From: Pratylenchus scribneri
Taxonomy: Eukaryota > Nematoda > Chromadorea > Rhabditida > Pratylenchidae
Reading direction: 5' to 3'
Length of the DNA: 64,000 nt
Assembly: GCA_030063045.1 (NCBI GenBank)
Contig: JAQSEB010000054.1
Span: 496,001-560,000 of the forward strand
Made by a program: the position numbers and the translations under genes
In this document: one piece after another, positions 24,061 through 34,936 of the stretch
Layout: each line of letters opens with the position of its first letter
How positions within the stretch are numbered: position 1 is the stretch's first letter
Notes under the pieces: model-generated
The model's database searches: none
The model's input: the letters and a program-made list of their open reading frames with translations, nothing else
What the model was told of the DNA's origin: nothing

Positions 24061-24625
24061 ATGTATAATTTGCTCCGTATGCTTTCAAAAAGATTCTTCA
24101 CAAATGCTCGATTTTCAACGGATGTCGGCAATCAACTTTTAGTTGTATCAGAAAAGGCAGCAAAACAGGTTTAAAAATTGCATATTAATGTGGGTTAAAT
24201 AAACCAAAATTTAGTTACAAAAAATTGCTGCACCCGATGAACATTTGCGCATCAGTGTTGATTCCGGCGGTTGCTCCGGTTTTGAATACAAAATGGAATT
24301 GGGTAAAGAAATTGACAAACAAGAGGATGAGATTATCCGAATAGCGCCGGGAGCAATGTTGGTGGTTGACAAAGTAAATTTTTTCATGACAATTTTATAA
24401 AGATGGCCATCATTTTAGACATCACTAGAATTTTTGCGAGGTGCAAAATTGGATTATGTCGAGGATTTGATGCGATCCGCATTCCGAATAACGGTTTGTA
24501 AACTTTTGATATTTTTTTAGGGTCTTTTTTGGCCATTGTAAACAAAATAATTTCAGGAGAATCCAAAAGCGACCAGCGGCTGCTCATGTGGTGCAAGTTT
24601 TGCTCCGAAAGAAGAAAATTTGTGA
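24061..24625 (+). CDS. ISCA2-like mitochondrial iron-sulfur assembly protein
   Basis: Four exons, 24061-24168, 24215-24373, 24419-24493 and 24557-24625, give 136 residues. A-type Fe-S assembly proteins help mature mitochondrial 4Fe-4S proteins. Residues 1 to about 20 (MYNLLRMLSKRFFTNARFST) are basic, hydrophobic and free of acidic residues, as expected for a mitochondrial presequence. The A-type fold follows: VSEKAAK, LRISVDSGGCSGFEYKMEL, VDKTSLEFLRGAKLDYVEDL, and the C-terminal NPKATSGCSCGASFAP. The first Cys (GGCSGF) and the C-terminal pair (GCSCGASF) are the three conserved ligands. GCSCG rather than CGCG, together with the NP-x-A context, points to ISCA2 rather than ISCA1. All splice sites are GT/AG. 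It lies 225 bp upstream of the first F-box gene, possibly the head of an operon. Confidence 0.95.
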
Positions 24626-24850
24626 TACATAATGAAAATTCATGCAAATTTATTGGATATTTTTATTTCAAACAAAATATTTATCATCATTATTGCAATA
24701 AAATTTAAAACTTATCAAATTGATTTTATATGAACGAAGTAATTCATTAATTCTTTAAAACATTTTTTTTACTAATTTATAAATTATTCAATTCATAAAT
24801 AAACTTTTTTTAGAATTTATTGTCAGAAATAAGCAAAAGAATAACCAACA

Positions 24851-25992
24851 ATGTCCATTGACTTGTCAGCCGCATCGGATGATGGAATAGCATTGATTTT
24901 GTTGAGAGTGCCGGTCAAGGATTTGATCAAAATATGTCCACAGGTTTTTGATTTGCAACAATTTATAAATTACAAAATATTCTTCAGGTCTCACCACAAT
25001 GGAACCGAATTTTATCTGACAATTTCTTTTGGCGAAAGAAAATGGAACATGATGGGTACACGATGGAATGGCCCAAATTGGCTGGCCTCTCGACAAAATC
25101 ATTCAAATGGATGGCGCTGAAGCATTGTTTCGGACGAAATTTAATCAAGGACTGTTGGGATTTTAATCAGAAATTTCTAACCCTGGATCCAAGATGGAAT
25201 GCAAATCGAATTTGGCAATGGGAAGAGGAGCATCTTGTTGACGATAGGTTAATTTTCGAAAAATTTAAAAGATCAAATTACATATTTTGCAGCTTCAAAG
25301 CTATGATCGAAATTCCGCCAGTATTTCTTGATGTTGTACCGGCAATTCAGCCAAAATTTGATGAGCCAATTGCATGTATTTCCATTGATATTGAAACTTT
25401 CACGAAGTATATTATCATCAAATTGGCCGATGAAGGATTAACAGTTAAATTTTTCACAAATTTCCTTAAAAACTCATTACATTTTTAAGAACGACATTAT
25501 GGACAATTTCCGGCCAACAATTATTGTTTCCGAAATGATTGGAAAATGCCTGGATTGCGAAACCATTTATACAATGCGATGTTCCCTGGATGCCAGCATT
25601 GATGAAGTCCGTTTTCCCGATATCCAAACTCTAACTCACCCTCAACGCGGATTCGTGAATATGCGCCAGGATGAGAATGACCGTTGGGTTGATATAACAA
25701 TGGATTTAATATTCAGGCAATGGCAAGGTGCATTTTTAAACTCTCATTAAATCAATAATTCTTATTTATTAAAAGTTTTTTGAGTAATACAGAAAAAAAT
25801 AATATATTTTTATTTTAAGATGAGGGTTGGCATCGAGTGGAATATGTGTTCAAGGATTATCCAAAAGGAATGCGCTATTTGAAATTTTATTGTGCGGGAA
25901 ATAAATCAGCAGAAGTAGGAGATGACCTTTATGGACTTAAAATGGCTAATTGTTCGGTGATGGCATTATGCGAGAAAAATGCAACGGAATAA
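24851..25992 (+). CDS. F-box protein with FBA domain (paralogue 1)
   Basis: Five exons, 24851-24943, 24988-25247, 25293-25443, 25490-25727 and 25820-25992, give 304 residues. Residues about 8-55 are an F-box (LILLRVPVKDLIKICPQVSP QWNRILSD...FFWRKK), which would bind Skp1 in an SCF ubiquitin ligase. The rest matches the F-box-associated (FBA) domain of the FBXO2/FBXO6/FBXO44 group: WEEEHLVDD, IIKLADEGL, MDNFRPTIIVSEMIG, YTMRCSLDA, RWVDITMDL, and VFKDYPKGMRYLKFYCAG with LYGLKMANCSV. FBXO2 relatives bind N-glycans of misfolded glycoproteins, but the aromatic YW pair of that pocket is not visible here (the segment reads SAEVGDDLYG), so the substrate is unknown. The adjacent gene is a tandem duplicate with the same exon structure. 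Confidence 0.88.
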
Positions 25993-26252
25993 AGCGACTA
26001 TTTGGAAGAGAATACGGATTAAATGAATGAAGACGAAAGACAATACGGATTTACTTTAATTTATTGTTTGTTGCTCATATTTTTGATCAGCAGATCTCTC
26101 AATTATAAAAAAAATGATTTTTAATTTATTTTTATTTTATTAAAATGTATTTGATTTCAAAATTATTTATCATTTTATATCAAATTATTTAATTCACAAA
26201 TAAATTTTATTAGAATTTTTAACATAAATAAATAATCAAGAGAATAACAACA

Positions 26253-29200
26253 ATGTCCATTGATTTATCTGCCGCATCGGACGATGGAATGGCATTGATT
26301 TTATTGAGAGTGCCGGTCAAGGATTTGATCAAAATATGTCCACAGGTTTTTGATTAGTTTGAATCAATAATTTAAAATATAAATTTGAAATAAATTTTGC
26401 AATAAAAAAATAAGTTCTTCAGGTCTCACCACAATGGGACCGCATTTTATCGGACAATTTCTTTTGGCGTATGAAAATGGAACATGATGGTTACAAACTG
26501 GAATGGCCAAAATTGGCTGGCCTCTCAACGAAATCATTCAAAACGATGGCGCTGAAGCATTGTTTTTGCCGAAATTTAATCAAGGACAATTGGGATTTGG
26601 ACCCAAATATTGATCAAAATTTGACATTGGATCCAAGATGGGAAACGGATCGAATTTGGCAATGGGAAGAGGAACATCTCGTTGATGATAGGTTAATTTC
26701 CGAAAAATTATAAAGATCAAATTTCATATTTTACAGCTTCAAAGCCATGATCGAAATTCCACCAGCGTTTATTGAAGGTGACCAGGATATTCAGCCAAAA
26801 TTCGACACGTCAATTGAAGCCTGCATTTCCATCGATACTGAAACTTTCGGAAAGGATATTATCATCAAATTGGCCGATGAAGGATTAACAGTTAAATTTT
26901 TACAATTTTTAATTTAAAATAAATTCAATATTTAAGGACGATATAATGGACAATTTCCGGCCAACAATTGTCATCTCTGAAATGGTTGGAAAACGCCTGG
27001 ATGGCGATATCATTTATACAATGAGATGTTCCTTGGATGCCAGCATTGATGATGAGGATGACCATTTTCCCAAACATCCAATTCCAAATGAAGATCAATA
27101 TGGCGTATTCCGGAATGAAAGTCGGGATGAAAATGGGCGTTGGGTTGACGTAACAATCGATTTACAATTAGGACGATATCAAGGTGCAATATTTATAAGG
27201 ATTTTTAAAAATAGTATTTAAATAATGTTTTTGAGCATTTATTTCGGATTTTAGTAATTTTTTGACTACTATTTTTTTATTATTTTGCCACTTTTTTCGG
27301 CGAAAATTTCATTAGAAAAAATTAAATTAAAAACTTTCCGGAACAACCGGAACAAAAAAATAAATAAACTTTCCGGAACAACCGGAACAAAAAAAATAAA
27401 TAAACTTTCCGGAACAAAAAATAAATAAACTTTCCGGAACAAAAAAAAAAAATAAACTTTCCGGAACAAAAAATAAAACTTTCCAGAACAACCGGAACAA
27501 AAATAAAACTTTCCGGAACAATCGGAACAAAAAAATAAATAAACTTTCCGGAACAAAAAATAAAACTTTCCGGAACAACCGGAACAAAAAAATAAATAAA
27601 CTTTCCGGAACAACCGGAACAAAAAAATAAATAAACTTTCCAGAACAAAAAAAAATAAACTTTCCGGAACAAAAAAAAATAAACTTTCCGGAACAAAAAA
27701 TAAAACTTTCCTGAACAAAAAACAACTTTCCAGAACAACCGGAACAAAAAAAAATAAACTTTCCGGAACAAAAAATAAAACTTTCCTGAATAAAAAACAA
27801 CTTTCCAGAACAACCGGAACAAAAAAAAATAAAACTTTCCGTAACAACCGGAACAAAAAAAAATAAAACTTTCCGGAACAAAAAACAACTTTCCAGAACA
27901 ACCGGAACAAAAAAAAATAAACTTTCCGGAACAAAAAACAACTTTCCAGAACAACCGGAACAAAAAAAAATAAACTTTCCGGAACAAAAAATAAAACTTT
28001 CCTGAATAAAAAACAACTTTCCAGAACAACCGGAACAAAAAAAAATAAACTTTCCGGAACAAAAAATAAAACTTTCCTGAACAAAAAACAACTTTCCAGA
28101 ACAACCGGAACAAAAAAAAATAAACTTTCCGGAACAAAAAATAAAACTTTCCTGAATAAAAAACAACTTTCCAGAACAACCGGAACAAAAAAAAATAAAA
28201 CTTTCCGTAACAACCGGAACAAAAAAAAATAAAACTTTCCGGAACAAAAAATAAAACTTTCCGGAACAACCGGAACAAAAAAATAAATAAACTTTCCAGA
28301 ACAACCGGAACAAAAAAATAAATAAACTTTCCGGAACAACCGGAACAAAAAAATAAATAAACTTTCCAGAACAAAAAAAAAATAAACTTTCCGGAACAAA
28401 AAATAAAACTTTCCTGAATAAAAAACAACTTTCCAGAACAACCGGAACAAAAAAAAATAAAACTTTCCGTAACAACCGGAACAAAAAAAAATAAAACTTT
28501 CCGGAACAAAAAACAACTTTCCAGAACAACCGGAACAAAAAAAAATAAACTTTCCGGAACAAAAAACAACTTTCCAGAACAACCGGAACAAAAAAAAATA
28601 AACTTTCCGGAACAAAAAATAAAACTTTCCTGAACAAAAAACAACTTTCCAGAACAACCGGAACAAAAAAAAATAAACTTTCCGGAACAAAAAATAAAAC
28701 TTTCCTGAATAAAAAACAACTTTCCAGAACAACCGGAACAAAAAAAAATAAAACTTTCCGTAACAACCGGAACAAAAAAAAATAAAACTTTCCGGAACAA
28801 AAAACAACTTTCCAGAACAACCGGAACAAAAAAAAATAAACTTTCCTGAACAAAAAACAACTTTCCAGAACAACCGGAACAAAAAAAAATAAACTTTCCG
28901 GAACAAAAAATAAAACTTTCCTGAATAAAAAACAACTTTCCAGAACAACCGGAACAAAAAAAAATAAAACTTTCCGTAACAACCGGAACAAAAAAAAATA
29001 AAACTTTCCGGAACAAAAAATAAAACTTTCCGGAACAACCGGAACAAAAAAATAAATAAACTTTCCAGAACAACCGGAACAAAAAAATAAATAAACTTTC
29101 CGGAACAACCGGAACAAAAAAATAAATAAACTTTCCAGAACAAAAAAAAAATAAACTTTCCGGAACAAAAAAAAATAAACTTTCCGGAACAAAAAATAAA

Positions 29201-30171
29201 ACTTCCTGAACAAAAAACAACTTTCCAGAACAACCGGAACAAAAAAAAATAAAACTTTCCGGAACAACCGGAACAAAAAAATAAATAAACTTTCCGGAAC
29301 AAAAAAAAATAAACTTTCCGGAACAAAAAATAAAACTTTCCTGAACAAAAAACAACTTTCCAGAACAACCGGAACAAAAAAAAATAAACTTTCCGGAACA
29401 AAAAATAAAACTTTCCTGAATAAAAAACAACTTTCCAGAACAACCGGAACAAAAAAAAATAAAACTTTCCGTAACAACCGGAACAAAAAAAAATAAAACT
29501 TTCCGGAACAACCGGAACAAAAATAAATAAAACTTTCCGGAAAGAAATCAGAATTAAAACTTTCCGGAAAGAAATCAGAATTAAAACTTTCCGGAACAAC
29601 CGGAACAAAATCAGAATTAAAACTTTCCGGAAAGAAATCAGAATTAAAACTTTCCGGAACAACCGGAACAAAAAAAATAAAACTTTCCGGAACAAAAAAA
29701 AATAAAACTTTCCGTAACAACCGGAACAAAAAATAAACTTTCCAAAAAAATAAAACTTTCCCGAACAACCGGAAAAAAATAAAACTTTCCGGAACAACCG
29801 GAACAAAAAATAAAACTTTCCGGAACAAAAAATAAACTTTTCGGAACAACCGGCGAAACAAAAAATAAAATTTTCCATCAGGAACAAATATAAAAGTACC
29901 GAAAAACCAAAAATTGCCTATTTTTTTCGATTTTTTCAACCTAAAAATTTCCAAGTCAAAATTTAATTAATTATAATAAAATATTCGTTCTATTTAAGGT
30001 GAAGGCTGGCATCGGGTGGAGCATGTGTTCAAGGATTACCCCATTGGCATGCGCTATTTGACACTGAATTGCAAGGGAGTTGACTTTTATGGAAGCCCTT
30101 ATGGACTTAAATTGGCCAATTGCTCGGTGATAGCACTGTGCGAGAAAAATGCGGAAATGAAAGGAATTTGA
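26253..30171 (+). CDS. F-box protein with FBA domain (paralogue 2)
   Basis: Five exons, 26253-26345, 26423-26691, 26737-26890, 26937-27183 and 29999-30171, give 311 residues. It is co-linear with its upstream neighbour in every intron position and phase and nearly identical in the F-box exon. It keeps the F-box and the FBA signature (GWHRVEHVFKDYPIGMRYLT, SPYGLKLANCSV). The difference is the last intron, which has grown to 2.8 kb by a satellite at 27325-29890; in paralogue 1 the matching intron is 92 bp. The last exon is recovered intact after the satellite, so the gene is probably functional if the intron is spliced. The end is ECEKNAEMKGI-like, stop TGA at 30169-30171. It lies 178 bp upstream of TTC19. 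Confidence 0.88.
27325..29890. repeat. TTCCGGAA satellite, 2.6 kb, in F-box paralogue 2 intron
   Basis: Tandem, compound array of AAACTTTCCGGAACAA and CCGGAACAAAAAA modules. The variants are TTCCAGAACAA, TTCCTGAATAA, TTCCGTAACAA and TTCCGGAAAGAAATCAG. Modules are mixed in higher-order blocks of about 60-250 bp. No stop codon occurs in any of the three minus-strand frames over almost the full length, giving three overlapping open frames of 732-875 codons composed only of repeat peptide (FRKVLFF, CSGKFIFF, VPESFI). These are not genes. Confidence 0.97.
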
Positions 30172-30349
30172 ATTGATTTTAATTAATTTCTAAATTCTCA
30201 AATTTTTATTTTGAACACTCACATCATAAAGGGATAAATGTTTCTTAATTTCATTACAATTTTATAAAAAAGCAGTTTTGATCATTATTTACTTTTTAAA
30301 TTTTATCATTAATTTGTTAACTTATTTAAAAGCATATTTTTTAACCAAA

Positions 30350-33300
30350 ATGTTCATTGCTCAGAGGGTGGCCATGTGGTTGATTCGGTCGCCTCCATTG
30401 TTAAGGTAAAATTTGGGAATAATTTAAACTTTAAAATATTTTTGTATTTAGAAGTCATCCATACAAATGCTTGATGCCTTCCTCTTCTTCCTCAAAACAA
30501 TTCCCACTAATTTGTGCAAAAGCGACGGAAAATTCACAACAAAAATTGGCACAACAATTCACAAATGATGGCCAGCATCGAGGAAGAGAACACAATTCAC
30601 ATACAAACCAAAATCCATTGATGGCTTGGACTTTATTTGGAATTCTTGGCTTTGAAGAATGGCAAAAACTGGACGATGATCCGCTCAAGGACAAAGTGAA
30701 ACGGGCAATGCTCCTTCGGAAATATGCACGTTACAAAGAAGCAATCGAGGTAGATTTAAGGGGAAGGGATGTGACATATTTTGTTCAATTTAATTAATTA
30801 ATAATTTTCCGTAAAGTTTTTAATCAATGTTCTGGAAAGTTTTTATTCCGGAAGTTTACAAATCTAAATTGTAATTGTAAAATCTAAGTTCCTTCCGGAA
30901 ATGAATTGTAATTTGCGATTGTAATTGTAATTTGCGATTATAATTGTAATTTGGGATAGTAATTGTAAATTGCGATTGTAATTGTAATTTGCGATTGTAA
31001 TTGTAATTTGCGATTGTAATTGTAATTTGCGATTGTAATTGTAATTTGGGATTGTAATTGCGATTGTAATTGTACAATTATAATTGTAATTTGGGATAGT
31101 AATTGTAAATTGCGATTGTAATTGTAATTTGCGATTGTAATTGTAATTTGCGATTGTAATTGTAATTTGCGATTGTAATTGTAATTTGGGATTGTAATTG
31201 TAATTGCGATTGTAATTGTAATTGCGATTGTAATTGTAAAATTGTAATTGTAATTTGCGATTGTAATTGTAATTTGCGATTGTAATTGTAATTTGCGATT
31301 GTAATTGTAATTTGGGATTGTAATTGCGATTGTAATTGTACAATTGTAATTGTAATTTGCGATTGTAATTGTAATTGCGATTGTAATTGTAATTGCGATT
31401 GTAATTGTAAAATTGTAATTGTAATTTGCGATTGTAATTGTAATTTGCGATTGTAATTGTAAATTGCGATTGTAATTGTAATTTGGGATTGTAATTGTAA
31501 TTTGCGATTGTAATTGTAATTGCGATTGTAATTGTACAATTGTAATTGTAATTTGCGATTGTAATTGTAATTTGCGATTGTAATTGTAATTTGCGATTGT
31601 AATTGTAATTTGCGATTGTAATTGTAATTTGCGATTGTAATTGTAATTTGCAATTGTAATTGTAATTTGCGATTGTAATTGTAATTTGCGATTGTAATTG
31701 TAATTGCGATTGTAATTGTAATTGCGATTGTAATTGTAAATTGCGATTGTAATTGTAAATTGCGATTGTAATTGTAATTTGGGATTGTAATTGTAATTTG
31801 GGATTGTAATTGCGATTGTAATTGTAAAATTGTAATTGTAATTTGCGATTGTAATTGTAAATTGCGATTGTAATTGTAATTTGGGATTGTAATTGTAATT
31901 TGGGATTGTAATTGCGATTGTAATTGTAAAATTGTAATTGTAAATTGCGATTGTAATTGTAAATTGCGATTGTAATTGTAAAATTGTAATTGTAAATTGC
32001 GATTGTAATTGTAATTTGGGATTGTAATTGTAATTTGGGATTGTAATTGCGATTGTAATTGTAAAATTGTAATTGTAATTTGCGATTGTAATTGTATGCA
32101 TAAAATGTGTTGACATTTTTTTGCCGAAACTTTTTTTATTTGATTACTTCCATAAAGTTTCTTAATTAAATTGTTTCCGGAAAGATTAATTAAATACTAA
32201 AGAAATATTTTAAATTCTTTTCGAAGTCATTTACGAAGCAGGTTAAAAACTTTCGAAGTCATTTTACTTTTTTCCACAAATTTAAATGTCGAAAATTTGA
32301 CATTTTTGAGGCTATAACCTTTAAAATTCTCCAAATTAATATTTATTCCCAACAAAGGTTTTGGATGAAGCATTGGCGGATGCAGAGAAATTGGGGAATC
32401 CAAAAATTGTGACACGGATATTGGACGAATTGGCCAACGCCTATTATGAGGCGGATGAATTGTACAATGCGGAGAAATTATTCCGGCTGGTCATTCATAG
32501 GTAGGTAAATTCTGATTTGGACATTTTTATTATAGTTTTAGTATCAGGGAAAGATAAGATTTTTGGGCGTTGGGCCACAACTTTTTTATTGTCAAACAAA
32601 AACGAATAAAATAATGAATCAAATATTTTGGTTATAAGTTAATTTAATTAATTAAGGCTTTTCCCTTTACCAATTAGCATGAAATATTGTTAAGTTTAAA
32701 GTGGCAATAATAACACAGAATGGTAAAAAAAAGTAAGATTAAGATTTATTGAATTTTGGTTAAAAACCTTAAATGAGTTTCCCTAAAGCTTAAACCCTGC
32801 TGGGGGTTGCAGGTTATTGATCCAAAATCAATAATCCACTAATTCCTTCCAATTTTATAGGCTCATCACACTTCATCGAAAGACGGAATCATCACCGGAA
32901 TTCATTGGAATTTCACTGAAATTGGCGGACATTTTCGCAAGAAAAGGTCTTCTAATGGATTTTCAATATTTTTTGGAAATTTATTCAAAATTTAGGCGAC
33001 CCCGAATCCGCTGATATTGGCTATAGGCATTGTCTGTCAAAACAATTGCAGGAAGTTGACAAAACATTGTCCAATTATCATTTGGAACATGGTGCAAATG
33101 TTGAAACACCGGTCGGTTTTTTTGGGCTACGAAATTGCACAAAATTATTTTATTAATTTAAGTAATAGAAAAATTATTATAAAGTAAAGTATACAAAAAT
33201 ATTTTATTAGATTTTAAAGAAAATTGCACAAAAATTTTTATTAATTTTAAGTTTCACAAAATTTACTATTATTTTTAAAAAGAAATTACATAAAATTATT

Positions 33301-34808
33301 TTATTATTTTTTAATGCAAAGTATACAAAAATATTTTATTATTAATTTTTAAAAGGAATTATACAATTTATTTATTAATTTTTTAATGGAAATTATAAAA
33401 AAATTTATAAATATTTTAAAGGATAAAAAATATTTTATGAATATTTTAAAGGAAATTTCATAAAATATTTTATTAATTTTTTAGAGAAAATTATTCAAAA
33501 TTATTTAATTAATTTATTTTTAATAGATGCCCGTCGATAGACTTGGCTTGGATTACACCGAATCGGTTGGTTCAATTAATATTTTTTTTGGCCATTTTTT
33601 ATTTCCTCTCAAATTCCAGTTTGCATTGTTGGGAATGTGTTTGCATGAATACTCACTTTTCTTGGTAAATTTTAACAGTGAATTTGGTCAAAAATACCCT
33701 AAATTTTTAGTTGGATTTCTATGCGGACACTCGACTCGATGAAGCGCAGGAATATATTTTGGAGGCATTGAAGGTGGGAAAATTTTTTAGGGGAAATCAT
33801 TTAATTTTATCCAAATAAATAATTTGATTACTCTTAATTTTTTGTTGCCAAAAAAATTTTTAAATTCATAAAATTTGCCCTTAGCTTAGCCTAAATTTAA
33901 TACCAATATTTCTTCTTGTTGCCACCAATATTTCTTCTTGTTGCCAAAATAATTTAAAAAATATTGTATGGAATTCATTTAATTTATCCAAAAATCATCG
34001 AATTTCCCATGTCAAAAATTTTGGAATTTTTTTAAAATACCTAAAACTTAACCCTTTCCTAAAACTCTAATTTAATTCCAATTCCTCATTAAACATTATA
34101 GGTAAAATATTTTGTAAAAAATATGAGGAATTTGAGTTAATATCCAAAAGAATTAATAGAATTTTCTCTCAAAATTTTTCATATCCAAAAAAATGGGCAA
34201 CCTAACCCTTCTCTTATAAGTCCAACTTCCTAATAAGCAAAATATTTCATCTTTAAAATTTATTTTAAAATTTAATAAATTTATTTTAAAATTAATTCAA
34301 TTACAATTAATATATATTTCAGGTTTCCCAGAAAATTTACGGCCTCAACACATTCCATTCAATGAATTTGTTGAGTACATTTGCCGCAAAATGCGTCATC
34401 AAAAACAAGTCAGTCATTTTCATTCCGACATTATTCAAAAATAAATAAATTTCAGATTTGAAATGGCACGAAAATTCCTTGAGCTTGGATTGGATCGACT
34501 ACTACTTTTGCCGGAATGCGAGTCCGTTTTTGACGAGTTTTTTCGCACTCAATTAATTAATTTCCCCTCATTTTTAAAGGTCCATTGTTCTGTCCTATTA
34601 TTGTTGCTATGCCGAAGCATTGTTCCACACGGGTGAACAGGAAAAAGCGGTGGAATATGCGAAAAGGGCCGCCGAATTGGCCAAATCCCATGAGAATCCG
34701 GCACTCCGTGCATATATCAAAAAATTTGCGAGACAAATGCAAAGGGATGCGTCGAGGAGAGGTGGAGGTGGAAGAAGTGAAGGCGCCAATTGGTTTTGGC
34801 CTTTTTGA
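30350..34808 (+). CDS. TTC19-like mitochondrial TPR protein
   Basis: Eleven exons, 30350-30405, 30452-30749, 32358-32500, 32861-32946, 32996-33111, 33527-33565, 33620-33664, 33711-33773, 34323-34408, 34456-34521 and 34580-34808, keep one frame for 408 residues. TTC19 is an inner-membrane TPR protein that supports complex III by clearing Rieske Fe-S protein fragments. The N-terminus is basic and Ser-rich, fitting a mitochondrial presequence. Then come WTLFGILGFEEWQKLDDD and tandem TPR-like helices: RKYARYKEAIEVLDEALADA, RILDELANAYYEADELYNAE, GISLKLADIFARKGDPESAD, FALLGMCLHEYSLFLLDFYA, DEAQEYILEALKVSQKIYGL, and SYYCCYAEALFHTGEQEKAV near the C-terminus. SLKLA and LLGMCL are TTC19 family signatures. 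The C-terminus is basic and Gly-rich. Intron 2 contains the 1.2 kb satellite. The gene ends 128 bp from the convergent membrane-protein gene. Confidence 0.88.
30860..32098. repeat. 18-bp AT-rich satellite in TTC19 intron 2
   Basis: About 65 copies of an 18-bp unit, TTGCGATTGTAATTGTAA, with TTGGG and shortened variants. The left border contains CTAAGTTCCTTCCGGAA (TTCCGGAA at 30893-30900). Another TTCCGGAA lies at 32175-32182, beyond the right end. Because 18 is a multiple of three, long minus-strand frames encoding NYNYNRKLQLQSQ-type repeats appear; they are not genes. Confidence 0.97.
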
Positions 34809-34936
34809 TTATTTTTGTTTTTATTCAATAAATTAGAAAATAATTGTTTTTTTTTGTATTATTTGATTCGTTTTTTATTCAATAAATTAAAAAAAATAAT
34901 TTTTGCATTGATAAAAATAAATTACTGTATTTCTTT

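Noticed and set aside
27269..29954. Three overlapping minus-strand open frames of 732-875 codons
   Set aside because: Made only of satellite peptide repeats (FRKVLFF, CSGKFIFF, VPESFI); all three frames are open together because the repeat lacks stop trinucleotides. The region is an intron of the plus-strand F-box gene.
30856..32116. Minus-strand frames up to 392 codons encoding NYNYNRKLQLQSQ repeats
   Set aside because: Consequence of an 18-bp unit (six codons) without stops. They look prion-like in composition, but no start context, splice structure or non-repeat sequence supports a gene. The same applies to frames at 46650 and 48208.
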